Assembly: GCA_964572745.1 (NCBI GenBank)
Contig: CAZNFT010000021.1
Location: 1 to 33,813 of the forward strand
Direction: 5' to 3'
Source of the DNA: M50B103 sp041667565
Lineage (GTDB): Bacteria > Fidelibacterota > Fidelibacteria > Fidelibacterales > Fidelibacteraceae
DNA: 33,813 nt
The notes beneath the pieces were generated by a model. That model saw only the letters and a program-made list of their open reading frames with translations. It made no database searches and had not been told where the DNA came from. The position numbers and the translations under genes were made by a program. Positions 18,780 to 28,134 of the stretch are shown in pieces. The first letter of the stretch is position 1. The number at the start of each line of letters is the position of its first letter.

Positions 18780-20939
18780 ATGGATAAAAATACTATCTTC
18801 GATTTAAGAATATATTTAAAAGCCTTACTCGTTTTTGCTCTTATTTTATTAATGTCATTCCTTTATGCAAATGAAAGTTTAGATAGCCTGTACATAATTG
18901 CAGAAGAAGATAGCGGATTAGCAAGGATTACAGCCAGACTTCAGATTGGCTATGAACATAGACGACGTGATTATGACCTTGCTATTTACAATATCAATGA
19001 AGCCTACGAAGAAGCCATATCCTTGGGTCTGGTGGATATGCAAGCCAAAGCTTTGTTTTATCTGGGAATGACGAATCATTATTTTGATCGTTCTGATACG
19101 GCTCTTGTTTTGCTTCAAAGATCCGGAGAGCTTTATAGAAAAGAAAAGGACAAAGAAAGTTTAGGGAAAGTTTTGACAATGGAGGGGACTGTAAGTTTAC
19201 GCTTGACCGGGGATCAGGTCTTTGCCATAGAAAAATACAAAGAAGCGCTTAACTATTCGATAGAAGCATCTGATCACATGAATTTAGCAATTATTTATTC
19301 TCAATTATCAACCATTTTTAGATTAGATGGATCTTTTGCTCAGGCCATAGAATTTATCCATAAATCCAAAGAACAATATGAACTGGCGGACTACCCGGAA
19401 GGAGCCGCTTGGATTAGTTATTCAACCGGTAATATTTATACGGCAATGAATCTATATGAAAATGCCAGAGACGCCTTTAGCGAATCTTTAGAAAGATATA
19501 AAGCTTTACCTGAGACCGTAAGCTCCTTGACCGGAGTGGCAATTTCTCATGATGAATTAGCTATGACCCATTTAAAGCTCGGTGATATCGAAAATGCCCG
19601 TTGCAATAATCTTCAAGCTCGCAATATTTACGATGAATATAATCTGGAATTTGGTATGTCAAATGCTTGTAAGTATAAAGCAATGATAGAGTTTGCTGAT
19701 GGCAATGCAGAGCTTGCTTTAGAGTTTTTAGCTAGATCAAGGCAAATTAAAAAAGCGATAAATGATGTTTTGGGTCTTCCTTCGGTCTATAGATTATATG
19801 GTGAAATTTTTTATTCTATGGGTAATTTACAAGCTGCAAAAGATAGTTTGGAACTTGGTCTTAAATATGCTGTGCCAAATAACCAAAAGATCGTAACAAT
19901 TAACTTGTCTTCTATGTTATCGGATATTTATTTTGAAACAGGAAATTATGAAAATGCTTATTTTTATCTCAAGAATCAAATAGATCTTTCGGATTCAATT
20001 TCGCTTTCCTCTGCAACAAGAGCTGTGACTCAGTTAGAAGACCTTTATAAACTTGAAGCCAAAGAAAAAAAAATACGCCAACTAGAACAAGATAAAATTG
20101 TGAATCAAATAAGTCTTGAAAGACAAGTTGCCGTTAGAAATCTATTGGTGATTATTTTAAGTATGACAATAGTTTTTGCTTTTTACATACTAAGAGTACA
20201 TATATCAAATAAAGAAATCAATGAAACATTAAAAAGAAACCAAAAATCACTCCAGGAGCTTAATGCCACAAAAGATAAATTCTCTTCCATTATTGCACAT
20301 GACCTAAAAAGTCCTTTCAATACATTGATGGGTTTTTCTAGTCTTTTAAAAACAGCTTTGGCAAAGAATAATTATCAAAAAGCCAGTGAGTACGCTGGTC
20401 ATATTGAAAGTATTTCGACTCAGACATATAAGCTTCTTGAAAATCTTCTTGAGTGGTCTCGTTCTCAAACAGGTCAAATTTCTTTTAAACCTAAAGCCTT
20501 GGATATTCGTACTCCCATTCGGGAAACAGTCAGATTAATGGAAACCATTGCAAAACAAAAACACCTTGAGATCGATCTAAACATTCAACCCGTTGTGATT
20601 CTTGCAGATGAAAATATGATCCACACCATCTTGCAAAATCTAATTTCTAATGCAATAAAATATTCCTATCACGGTTCAAAGATCAAAATTTCTACCCGCG
20701 AAAAAAACAATATGTTAGAGCTGGAAATCAAAGATCGGGGCGTTGGAATGGACGAAGAAAAGCGTTCACAACTTTTTCTCATTGATAAGGCTGTGAGCGA
20801 GCACGGTACAGATGGCGAACCCGGTACCGGACTTGGTTTGATCATTTCTAAAGAATTTATAGAATTACATCGCGGTAAAATAGAGGTCGAGAGCGAATTG
20901 GGGAAAGGAACCTGCTTTAGGATGTATTTGCCCTTATGA
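18780..20939 (+). CDS. Orphan TPR-sensor histidine kinase
   Basis: 719 residues from ATG 18780, which has AGAGGA just upstream; a TTG at 18768 lies before that site and is unlikely to be the start. The protein has an N-terminal hydrophobic segment (about 12-26), then a long helical region of tetratricopeptide repeats (about 40-410, e.g. 'AIEKYKEALNYSIEASDHMN', 'GDIENARCNNLQARNIY'), a coiled region, a transmembrane helix at about 454-473 (NLLVIILSMTIVFAFYILRV) and the kinase core. The H-box is FSSIIAHDLKSPFN (His near 507), the N-box NLISNAIKYS, the G1 box DRGVGM and the G2 box GTGLGLIISKEF. The TPR sensor should be periplasmic. No response regulator is adjacent and no receiver domain is fused, so the partner is elsewhere. 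The signal sensed is unknown. Confidence 0.9.
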   Translation: MDKNTIFDLRIYLKALLVFALILLMSFLYANESLDSLYIIAEEDSGLARITARLQIGYEHRRRDYDLAIYNINEAYEEAISLGLVDMQAKALFYLGMTNHYFDRSDTALVLLQRSGELYRKEKDKESLGKVLTMEGTVSLRLTGDQVFAIEKYKEALNYSIEASDHMNLAIIYSQLSTIFRLDGSFAQAIEFIHKSKEQYELADYPEGAAWISYSTGNIYTAMNLYENARDAFSESLERYKALPETVSSLTGVAISHDELAMTHLKLGDIENARCNNLQARNIYDEYNLEFGMSNACKYKAMIEFADGNAELALEFLARSRQIKKAINDVLGLPSVYRLYGEIFYSMGNLQAAKDSLELGLKYAVPNNQKIVTINLSSMLSDIYFETGNYENAYFYLKNQIDLSDSISLSSATRAVTQLEDLYKLEAKEKKIRQLEQDKIVNQISLERQVAVRNLLVIILSMTIVFAFYILRVHISNKEINETLKRNQKSLQELNATKDKFSSIIAHDLKSPFNTLMGFSSLLKTALAKNNYQKASEYAGHIESISTQTYKLLENLLEWSRSQTGQISFKPKALDIRTPIRETVRLMETIAKQKHLEIDLNIQPVVILADENMIHTILQNLISNAIKYSYHGSKIKISTREKNNMLELEIKDRGVGMDEEKRSQLFLIDKAVSEHGTDGEPGTGLGLIISKEFIELHRGKIEVESELGKGTCFRMYLPL

Positions 20940-20985
20940 TTATAAATATCCTTTTAATAAAGATGATGAATATTATGGAGAGAAA

Positions 20986-21882
20986 ATGATCTACTCAAAT
21001 ATATTACAGGCAATTGGACAAACTCCATTAGTCAGGATCAATAAACTTAATCCAAACAAGAATGTTAATCTTTATGCTAAGTTAGAAGGATTTAATCCTA
21101 CCGGTAGCATAAAAGACAGAATTGCTTTAAGAATGATCCAACAAGCAGAAGCAGAAGGCATTTTAAAACCCGGGAGTAAAATATTGGAAGCAACTTCCGG
21201 TAATACCGGAATAGGCTTAGCCATGATTGGCGCTGTTAAAGGATATGATGTTACGATCGTAATGAGTGAGACGGTATCTATTGAACGACGCAAAATGATA
21301 AAAGCTTTTGGCGCAGAAGTCGTTTTAACCTCTGGAGATAAGGGCACAGATGGTGCTCTTATAAAAGCAGGACAAATGTTGGAAGAAGAAGCAGGGAAAT
21401 ATTTTAACCCCAATCAGTTTGCTAACGATTATAATAAATTAGCGCATTATAAAGTGACAGCTGAAGAAATATGGCAACAAACAGGTGGTATGATAACACA
21501 TCTGGTATCAAGTATTGGTACTTCCGGTACCATCATGGGATTAAGTACAGCCTTAAAGGAAAATAATCCTAAAGTAAAAGTGATCTGTGCCCATCCGATC
21601 AAAGGTCATTATATCCAGGGTTTGAAAAATATGGAAGAGGCCGTGGTCCCGCAATTATACGATCCTGAAAAGATAGATTGCCGGGTAGATGTTGAAAGCG
21701 AAGAAGCTTTTGCAATGGCGAGGCATATTGTCAGGGAAGAGGGTATTTTTGTTGGCATGAGTTCAGGTGCGGCCATGGTAGCAGCTCTTGAAGCCATAAA
21801 ACAAATAGAACACGGTTGTATGGTTGTCATTTTTCCTGATCGTGGCGAAAAGTATCTCAGCACTAAATTATTTCCAAAATAG
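20986..21882 (+). CDS. cysM: Cysteine synthase, CysM type (PLP-dependent)
   Basis: A 298-residue PLP enzyme of the beta family that makes cysteine from an activated serine and sulfide or thiosulfate. The PLP lysine lies in 'NPTGSIKDRIA' (near residue 42) and the substrate loop is 'EATSGNTGIGLAMIGA'. The phosphate-binding loop is 'SSIGTSGTIMG'; 'EEIWQQTGGMITHLVSS' and 'EGIFVGMSSGAAM' follow. Short length, the IWQQTGG block and the DRGEKYLST tail favour CysM over CysK. CysK-like use of O-acetylserine, or a preference for phosphoserine, cannot be excluded. ATG 20986 has GGAGAG upstream. The gene begins 46 bp after the kinase and may be read from the same transcript. It ends before a bidirectional terminator. 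Confidence 0.85.
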   Translation: MIYSNILQAIGQTPLVRINKLNPNKNVNLYAKLEGFNPTGSIKDRIALRMIQQAEAEGILKPGSKILEATSGNTGIGLAMIGAVKGYDVTIVMSETVSIERRKMIKAFGAEVVLTSGDKGTDGALIKAGQMLEEEAGKYFNPNQFANDYNKLAHYKVTAEEIWQQTGGMITHLVSSIGTSGTIMGLSTALKENNPKVKVICAHPIKGHYIQGLKNMEEAVVPQLYDPEKIDCRVDVESEEAFAMARHIVREEGIFVGMSSGAAMVAALEAIKQIEHGCMVVIFPDRGEKYLSTKLFPK

Positions 21883-21902
21883 TATGATCTTTTTAATACA
21901 AA

Positions 21903-21940
21903 AAAATAAAGCCCCGGATAAATATCGGGGCTTTATTTTT
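21903..21940. terminator. Bidirectional rho-independent terminator
   Basis: GCCCCG (21911-21916) pairs with CGGGGC (21926-21931), extended by AAATAAA (21904-21910) with TTTATTT (21932-21938). There are T-rich tails on both strands, so it serves both cysM (+) and the amylase gene (-), which converge here. Confidence 0.9.
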
Positions 21941-21952
21941 GTTTAGAAAAAT

Positions 21953-24340
21953 TTATTTTACCTTAAATATATATCCGGTATAGGGTTTTGCCTGAATGTG
22001 ATAGATAGTTTTGTTTTCAGGGTCACGGTCTATGTCGGGTGACTCATTCAGACATTCGAGCTCACCCGGATCCAAGTCCTCGGAAAGCTCTATGCTGACC
22101 TGAGCATCTTGATCTTTTCTATGTATAACAACAAGCATGCGCTCATTAAAATCCGAGCGTAAATACGCATAGACAGTTTCATCAGCACGGACTGTAAAAT
22201 AATCGCCATAACGCAAGGCAGGATGCTCTTTTCTTATAGCAGTTAGTGCTGAAATATATTGTCTAAGTTCCTTTTGGCGTTGATCGATTTTCCAAGGCAT
22301 GGGCCTACGGTTATCGGGGTCGCCGGCGCCCGTAAGTCCGACTTCATTTCCATAATAGATGACCGGAGGTCCGGGTATGGTCATAAGATAAGAATAATAC
22401 ATTTCAATTTTGTCATAAGTAAGAGGATCATCGACCTGAATATCATGATGCCAGCCAAATTCTGAGGCATTATCGCCCCAATCCAGATCTTTTTCCAGAT
22501 AGGCAGGATAACGGGGCTGATCATGAGAATCCATCATATTTGCCATAAGATGATTTTGACCGTATATGTCAATAACCCTTTCCATTTCAGCTGCAAGTCC
22601 ATCAAAACTTTCGTTATCGACGGCAAAGGCATATCGTGCAGGCCAATAGAGATTAAAATTGAACTGAGCCGAGAGCTGACCATTATTCACATAAGAAGAG
22701 ATCAGGGAATGGTCGCCAAAAGTTTCTCCGATCTGATAGATGTCTTTATCAGGGAATTCTCTTCGGATTTCCCGGCTTAAAGTCCGCCAGAAAATATAGG
22801 GCACATGTTTAACAGCATCATGTCTGAAACCATCAATATTGAATTCTTTCAATAGCCAGATAGCGTCAGTGACCATGGTATCGATAGCTTCGGGAGATGA
22901 AAAATAATCGAATGAAGGTAAATATGATTCAAACCATGTGCTTAAGCGATATTCATCAAAGAGTCGCAGATTCTGGCGGCCATCGGGTAAAATAAATTCC
23001 CCAAACCACTCAGGATGTTCCTGATAGTAGGGGTGGTCTTTATGAACATGATTGGAAACATAATCCATTAATATTTTTATTCCTTTTTTATGTGCAATAT
23101 CAACCATGGTTTTAGCGTCCTCATTTGTTCCATAATGTGGATCGATCTTGCGATTATTTATTGGCCAGTAGCCGTGATATCCACTGAACATACGATGAGG
23201 CGGAGGTGTTTCAATAAAAGCTTTGGGAGTATTCTTGAGAATTGGCAAAACCCAAAGTGTATTCACGCCCAGATCATTGAAATAATTTTCATCCATTTTT
23301 TGGATCAGGCCTTGCAGGTCGCCTCCCTGGAAGTTTGCTCTATCAGCGAGTTTTCCATGAACAATGGGAGAATCATTTGAAGGATCGCCATTTTTAAAGC
23401 GATCTACCATCAATGAATATATAATGGCATCCTGCCAGTGGAATTTTTCGCTATTGCCTGCGGGAAGACCCTCTTCCAATATAAGTTCCGAAAGATTAGA
23501 TGTGCAGATATCGCTGGACCAGCAGACTCGGAGCTTCTTGCTATTCTTGGCTAAATTTAGAGGGACCCGAAGCGTAAGCTCGTGACCATTAAGCTTTATG
23601 CGAGAAGATTTTAGTTCTTTATTATCAAGCAGAACGATGAATTGCGAGCGTAAAAAACGGCCTTTATAATCATTGGTAAGTATTTTATACCTTAATATTA
23701 AGTCCTTATTAATTTGATGGCTCTTGGGAGTGATAAAAGGAGTTTTTCCACTAAAAGATGGTAAAACCTTTAGGGGGGAGTTGTAGCCTCCCAGACCATT
23801 AGGGACAGAATCGGGATTTGAAGGATCAAGTATTTCTCTGCCATTGACAGCAAAGAGATATTCATATTGGCCGGGTTCAAAGGGGAGAGTGATAGAAAAG
23901 CGACCATCGTCTGCCTTTTGCATCAGCAGTTGATTACGTAGCCAAAAATTGAAATTTCCAAAAACGCAGATATTTTCAATATTTTCATTGGTTTTTGGAG
24001 TATAATTAAAATCAATATATTTTCTATCAATAACTTTTACCGGCATTTCGTATTTTGTAAACCCTTTCAAAAAAGTCAAAGTTGTATAGCCCGAAAAATC
24101 TTTGCTGGCATACATTGTGATCTTTGAGGCATCTTGAGATAATTTTGCCTGTAAATGGGGATGTTCTCTAAATGTGATATTATCATATTTTTCAGCATAA
24201 AACATATCTTGTGTAGCAAAGTGTGCCGTATCTCCGCTGAAAATAAATTGAACAGGAATGATATCTAAATCTTCCTTGGGAGCGCAAGAACAAACAAGTA
24301 TAAGTAGCACAAGCATTACAGGTATAATAAATTTCTTCAT
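21953..24340 (-). CDS. GH13 alpha-amylase-family lipoprotein with glycogen-binding-like domain
   Basis: 795 residues from the ATG at 24338-24340, which has GGAG about 7 bases upstream; the frame extends four codons further, to a TTG. The N-terminus (MKKFIIPVMLVLLILVCSCA) is a lipoprotein signal, with Cys 19 as likely lipid site. Residues about 115-195 form a CBM48/E-set-like domain (VFGNFNFWLRN, GQYEYLFAVNG). The catalytic TIM barrel starts near 300 (WQDAIIYSLMVDRFKNGD). The four GH13 regions are complete: MDYVSNHVH, GFRHDAVKH (nucleophile Asp near 507), IGETFG (acid/base Glu near 538) and MDSHDQPR (Asp near 606). It should hydrolyse alpha-1,4 glucans or cyclodextrin-like maltooligosaccharides at the envelope, similar to neopullulanase/cyclomaltodextrinase subfamilies; exact specificity is uncertain. 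With the second GH13 enzyme and symporter it suggests glucan use. Confidence 0.9.
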   Translation of the reverse strand: MKKFIIPVMLVLLILVCSCAPKEDLDIIPVQFIFSGDTAHFATQDMFYAEKYDNITFREHPHLQAKLSQDASKITMYASKDFSGYTTLTFLKGFTKYEMPVKVIDRKYIDFNYTPKTNENIENICVFGNFNFWLRNQLLMQKADDGRFSITLPFEPGQYEYLFAVNGREILDPSNPDSVPNGLGGYNSPLKVLPSFSGKTPFITPKSHQINKDLILRYKILTNDYKGRFLRSQFIVLLDNKELKSSRIKLNGHELTLRVPLNLAKNSKKLRVCWSSDICTSNLSELILEEGLPAGNSEKFHWQDAIIYSLMVDRFKNGDPSNDSPIVHGKLADRANFQGGDLQGLIQKMDENYFNDLGVNTLWVLPILKNTPKAFIETPPPHRMFSGYHGYWPINNRKIDPHYGTNEDAKTMVDIAHKKGIKILMDYVSNHVHKDHPYYQEHPEWFGEFILPDGRQNLRLFDEYRLSTWFESYLPSFDYFSSPEAIDTMVTDAIWLLKEFNIDGFRHDAVKHVPYIFWRTLSREIRREFPDKDIYQIGETFGDHSLISSYVNNGQLSAQFNFNLYWPARYAFAVDNESFDGLAAEMERVIDIYGQNHLMANMMDSHDQPRYPAYLEKDLDWGDNASEFGWHHDIQVDDPLTYDKIEMYYSYLMTIPGPPVIYYGNEVGLTGAGDPDNRRPMPWKIDQRQKELRQYISALTAIRKEHPALRYGDYFTVRADETVYAYLRSDFNERMLVVIHRKDQDAQVSIELSEDLDPGELECLNESPDIDRDPENKTIYHIQAKPYTGYIFKVK

Positions 24341-24392
24341 TTTAATCTCCAATTTAATATGTTGCTTTCGATTGCCGAAAACTAATGGATTC

Positions 24393-24407
24393 TTGTCTGA
24401 TTGACAA
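24393..24407. promoter_or_regulatory. Small inverted repeat between divergent genes
   Basis: TTGTC and GACAA arms around a 5-base centre (TTGTCTGATTGACAA), in the 220-bp divergent space between the amylase and fakB genes. A protein-binding site is possible but unproven. Confidence 0.25.
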
Positions 24408-24414
24408 ATAAAAA

Positions 24415-24442
24415 TTCATACCCATTTTAGCTAAGATATAAT
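24415..24442 (+). promoter_or_regulatory. Candidate promoter for the fakB-fakA-plsY genes
   Basis: TATAAT at 24437-24442 with TTCATA 16 bases upstream (24415-24420). It would give a leader of about 110 nt to the first fakB start. The -10 matches consensus; the -35 is weak. Confidence 0.35.
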
Positions 24443-24561
24443 AAACGAAGTGTTGTCTGCGGGTATTTTAGCTTAAGTGGTTTTTTTATATTTAGCTGTA
24501 TAAAATAGGTGTTTTTCCACTTGATAATACTTATAATTAGCTAACACATGGAGGAATTAAT

Positions 24562-25443
24562 ATGAAAATTATTGTTGATAGTACTTGTCAGATTGAGCCA
24601 CAAGTTATCAAAGATCTGGATCTGGGTTTTATAGATTATCCCCTTTATTTAAATGGTGAAGAATATATCACGCAATGGGATTCACCTACTATTCTTGAAG
24701 ACAAGAAAAAATTTATAGAATTAATTCGAGACAAGAATAGTAAAGCTTCCACATCCGGTATTACCGAAAGAGAATTCATTAGGGTTTTCCAACACTATAA
24801 AGATGAAGAAGTTCTTTTTATTGTTCAATCCTTAAACAATACAAAAGCTACCGGACATTCACTTAAGAAAGTTCTAAAAGAACACCCCGAGTTTAATGTT
24901 AAAGTTTTTGATACTCAAATACTGGCTTCGGGAGTTGGGGTTCAGGCATTGGCTTTACTAAGAGAATTAAGGGAAAAAGATCTCAGCCGTGATGAAGCTT
25001 TTGATCTTCTTGTAAAGAACAGATCCAACACCTGGGTCGTTGGTCTTCTTTATGATCTCTTTTATTTGCATCGAAGCGGAAGGGTCGATTACCTAAAAGC
25101 TGTTTTAGCAAGTGCAATGCGTATTTTTCCTATTTTATCATCCGTTCCTGAATCCGGTATGTTAAAATCCACAGGAAAGGTAAGAAATTTCAAACAAGCT
25201 AATTCAAGGTTCCTTTCTGCAATTAAAGAGGAAATGATAAAAAGAGAGAGTAAAAAACTTACTGTAAACATGGCTTATTCAAATGAGCATAATAAAGAAT
25301 GTTTGCATATGGAACAAGCACTCGAAAAAGCTGCAGAGGACTTCGGCTGGAAAATAGAAGTGCACATTCATTTTACAAATTTTTCTCTTATTCCACACAT
25401 GGGTCCGGATTTCTACGAAATGGGCTATGTAATTCATACTTAA
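24562..25443 (+). CDS. DegV-family fatty acid-binding protein (FakB-like), copy 1
   Basis: 293 residues, full length for the family, with GGAGG upstream of ATG 24562. The start 'MKIIVDSTCQIEP' (usual family form: I.TDS.....) and 'SKASTSGITEREFIRVF' fit the DegV fold, where the T-S-G/Q segment binds the fatty acid carboxylate. 'DLFYLHRSGRVDYLKAVLAS' is the conserved L-x-x-L-x-x-x-GR segment. In the Fak system FakB holds the fatty acid while FakA phosphorylates it. The next gene is a clear paralogue (same length, about half identical by eye), followed by fakA and plsY, which strongly supports this role over a generic DegV label. Ligand preference cannot be read from the sequence. The protein is cytosolic with no signal peptide. 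Confidence 0.85.
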   Translation: MKIIVDSTCQIEPQVIKDLDLGFIDYPLYLNGEEYITQWDSPTILEDKKKFIELIRDKNSKASTSGITEREFIRVFQHYKDEEVLFIVQSLNNTKATGHSLKKVLKEHPEFNVKVFDTQILASGVGVQALALLRELREKDLSRDEAFDLLVKNRSNTWVVGLLYDLFYLHRSGRVDYLKAVLASAMRIFPILSSVPESGMLKSTGKVRNFKQANSRFLSAIKEEMIKRESKKLTVNMAYSNEHNKECLHMEQALEKAAEDFGWKIEVHIHFTNFSLIPHMGPDFYEMGYVIHT

Positions 25444-25445
25444 TT

Positions 25446-25461
25446 AATAGCTTGAGCTATT
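25446..25461 (+). other. Hairpin between the two fakB genes
   Basis: AATAGC-TTGA-GCTATT begins directly after the stop of the first fakB. No T tract follows, so it may be a processing or attenuation element, not a strong terminator. The remaining 165 bp before the second fakB is AT-rich without a clear promoter. Confidence 0.35.
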
Positions 25462-25628
25462 GCTTTAGAGCTGTTTTCTGGATTTGAAACAAGGCATTAA
25501 AAAATCAGATTTTTAAACACTTTAATTTTTGTTTTATAGTATTATGCTCTAAACTTCAGGCTTAGTTCTAACTTGTAAACAAAAAATAATTTGTTTATAC
25601 TTAGCATGCAAAACAGGAGGAATGGATA

Positions 25629-26510
25629 ATGAAGATCATTATTGACAGTACTTGTCAGTTAGAGCCGGAACGAATAAAAGAACTAGGATTAACCATTGTT
25701 GACATGCCCATTTTATTGAATGGGGAAGTTTACCCGCAGACCTGGGATATGCCCAATTGGCGTGAAGAAAAAGAAAAGTTCATCAAAATTTTGGCAGACA
25801 AGAAGAACAAGGTTACAACAATTGGTGCTTCGGAAGCCATGTTTCTTCAAGCTTTTGAAAAGAACAAAGGCGAAGAAATACTTTTAATGACACAAGCTTT
25901 AGTAAACACTCAGGCAACGGCAGAAGGTTTAAGAGCCGCTATTAAAAATCATCCCGAATACGATGTTAAGTCTTTTGATACCCGTAGTTTAGTGTCAGGT
26001 GTAGGCGTTCAATTAATTGCTCTTTTGAATGCAATAGAAGGCAAGAATGCTACACGCGAGGAGTGCCTGGCTATTCTTGAAAAGAATGTTGTGAATACTC
26101 ATGTAATGGGATCCTTGTATGACCTTTTCTATTTGCATCGTGGCGGACGTATAGGACTCGCATCTGCTGTAATGGGAACAGCAATGGGTATTATGCCTTT
26201 GCTATATGCTGTTCCGGGATCAGGTGAGATAAAGGCAATGGGTAAGGCAAGAAATTACAAGCAGGCTTGTGCTCGTTTTGTATCGAAAATTAAAGAACAT
26301 ATGGCAGAAAAGGATAGCAAGAAATTGACTGTCTGCATGTCCTATGTTGGTGGTCATGATAAAGAATGTCTCTACATGAAAAAACTATTAGAAGCAGCTG
26401 CTGACGAATTGGGCTGGGATTTGTATTTCGAATTGAACTATTCAAATTTTGCACATATGCCACATCTGGGACCTGACTATTTTGAAATGGGCTATGTAGT
26501 TGAAACTTAA
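25629..26510 (+). CDS. DegV-family fatty acid-binding protein (FakB-like), copy 2
   Basis: 293 residues with a near-perfect AGGAGG (25615-25620) before ATG 25629. It is paralogous to the preceding gene along its whole length: MKIIIDSTCQLEPE, 'WDMPNWREEKEKFIKIL', 'DLFYLHRGGRIGLASAVMGT', and the shared ending HLGPDYFEMGYV. The ligand segment differs: KVTTIGASEAMF here against KASTSGITEREF in copy 1. Such differences could give the two proteins different fatty acid preferences, as the two FakB proteins have in Staphylococcus aureus (known there for saturated versus monounsaturated chains). The gene ends 18 bp before fakA, so the pair is almost certainly co-transcribed. The protein is cytosolic. 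Confidence 0.85.
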   Translation: MKIIIDSTCQLEPERIKELGLTIVDMPILLNGEVYPQTWDMPNWREEKEKFIKILADKKNKVTTIGASEAMFLQAFEKNKGEEILLMTQALVNTQATAEGLRAAIKNHPEYDVKSFDTRSLVSGVGVQLIALLNAIEGKNATREECLAILEKNVVNTHVMGSLYDLFYLHRGGRIGLASAVMGTAMGIMPLLYAVPGSGEIKAMGKARNYKQACARFVSKIKEHMAEKDSKKLTVCMSYVGGHDKECLYMKKLLEAAADELGWDLYFELNYSNFAHMPHLGPDYFEMGYVVET

Positions 26511-26528
26511 TAATAAGAAGAAAAATTT

Positions 26529-28115
26529 ATGAAAATAAAAACCTTTGTTTCCTCTCTTGAAGGCGGTTTAGATTATTTTAAAGCGAATTACCATACCATT
26601 GATAATTTGAATGTTTTCCCAGTGCCCGATGGTGATACCGGTATAAATATGCTCTTAACATTTCAGCCTGCTGTTGAAGCGGTAAAAGAGAAAAGTGATC
26701 ATAGTTTTGAATCGGTTTTAAAGGTTCTTTGCGAAGAAGCAACCATGAACAGCCGTGGCAATTCCGGATTTATTCTTTCGCGATTTATTGCCGGTTTTTC
26801 TGAAGTGGTCATTGAACAGGGTGATATAACGATCGATATTCTTTCAGAAGCCTTCGATCATGGTCATTTTATATCTAAAACTTCTGTTTCAACTCCTCGC
26901 GATGGCACGATGCTATCGGTATTTGAGGCCATTGCAAAGGCAATGAAAAACGCTCAATCAAATACAGTGTTGGAGCATTTTGTTCTTGCTGTAGAAGCAG
27001 GAAGACAAGAAGTCTTTATTTCACCGGAAAAACTACCTGTCCTTAAAAAGGCGGGAGTTGTTGATTCTGGCGCTCTGGGATTTGTATTCCTTCTGGAAGG
27101 TATGCGACGCAAATTGGCCGGGGAAGGTATTAAGATAGAAGATGAAGCAGAGTACCGCTTTGAGCCGGCTGAAGACGCCAATATTGAAGAAATGATGGAG
27201 ATTCAGAATCGCTATTGCACAGAATTACTAATTCGCAGGGATACAACTCCGGTTGGCAGGGATATTGAACAATATTTGAATAAGATGGGCGATAGTGTTG
27301 CTTTTCTCATGAATGAAAATATTATCAAATTGCATGTCCATACCAACGAGCCCGAAAAGCTTGTTAACGAATTAGCGGTATATGGCGACATTGAGAATAA
27401 AAAGATCGAAGACATGCAAAAACAGATGGAAGAAGAATTTAGCCGTTTTCAGCATGTTAACGAAATGGGAGTTTTGGCTCTTGTTCCCGGAGATGGTTTT
27501 CGCTCTATTCTGCATGAGCTCGAACCGGATCTTGATGTTCTTGTTTATAACAAGAATTTGCCGAATACGGGCGATATCCTTAATCACGTAAATAAAATGC
27601 CTTATGATGTTGTGATCGTTCTTGCCAATGATAAAAATATTATTCCCGCTGTGCAATTAGCCAAACAAGAATCACCTAAACATATTAAAATTTTTCCCAG
27701 TAAGAATGTTATTCAGGGACTTGCCGCTCTTATGGGTTTTGTAAAAAATGCAAAATGGGAAGAAAATCTTACACAGATGACCGATTCTATGGAGCTTGTG
27801 GACAGTATTGCTATTTACAAAAGCATTAAGGACTCAAAATTTGCCGGTATCAAAATTCCGCGAGATCACTTTTTTGCGCTGATGAACGGTGACGTTGTTT
27901 CAGTGAGCGAAAAACTTAAACCGGCAGTGGTTGAAGCTATTACTTGTGCTTCACCTGAAGAGCGTATGACCATTACATCTTATTATAATGGTAAGGTTAC
28001 CGAAGCTGAAATAGAAGAGATATACAAAAGTCTTAGAGAAGAATACGAAGATGTAGAATTTGAATCTCGTTACGGCGGACAACATACAGCCTTACTATTG
28101 ATCGGTCTTGAATAA
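26529..28115 (+). CDS. fakA: Fatty acid kinase, DhaL/DAK2-domain type (FakA-like)
   Basis: 528 residues. It phosphorylates FakB-bound fatty acids with ATP to acyl-phosphate. The N-terminal DhaL (DAK2) domain (about 1-200) has 'NVFPVPDGDTGINM' with the Asp residues that bind Mg-ATP, 'NSRGNSGFILSRFIAGF' and 'DSGALGFVFLLEGM'. The middle domain (about 220-300) includes 'LLIRRDTTPVGRDIEQYLN' and 'IKLHVHTNEP', and the C-terminal DegV-like/DAK1-type fold runs from about 310 to 528, ending 'RYGGQHTALLLIGLE'. The length and three-part layout match FakA/YloV, not glycerone kinase, which has a separate substrate-binding part. The ribosome-binding site is weak (AAGAAG), consistent with coupling to the fakB gene 18 bp upstream. 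PlsY follows 19 bp downstream. Confidence 0.9.
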   Translation: MKIKTFVSSLEGGLDYFKANYHTIDNLNVFPVPDGDTGINMLLTFQPAVEAVKEKSDHSFESVLKVLCEEATMNSRGNSGFILSRFIAGFSEVVIEQGDITIDILSEAFDHGHFISKTSVSTPRDGTMLSVFEAIAKAMKNAQSNTVLEHFVLAVEAGRQEVFISPEKLPVLKKAGVVDSGALGFVFLLEGMRRKLAGEGIKIEDEAEYRFEPAEDANIEEMMEIQNRYCTELLIRRDTTPVGRDIEQYLNKMGDSVAFLMNENIIKLHVHTNEPEKLVNELAVYGDIENKKIEDMQKQMEEEFSRFQHVNEMGVLALVPGDGFRSILHELEPDLDVLVYNKNLPNTGDILNHVNKMPYDVVIVLANDKNIIPAVQLAKQESPKHIKIFPSKNVIQGLAALMGFVKNAKWEENLTQMTDSMELVDSIAIYKSIKDSKFAGIKIPRDHFFALMNGDVVSVSEKLKPAVVEAITCASPEERMTITSYYNGKVTEAEIEEIYKSLREEYEDVEFESRYGGQHTALLLIGLE

Positions 28116-28134
28116 TTTTTAATCGGAGGATGAT

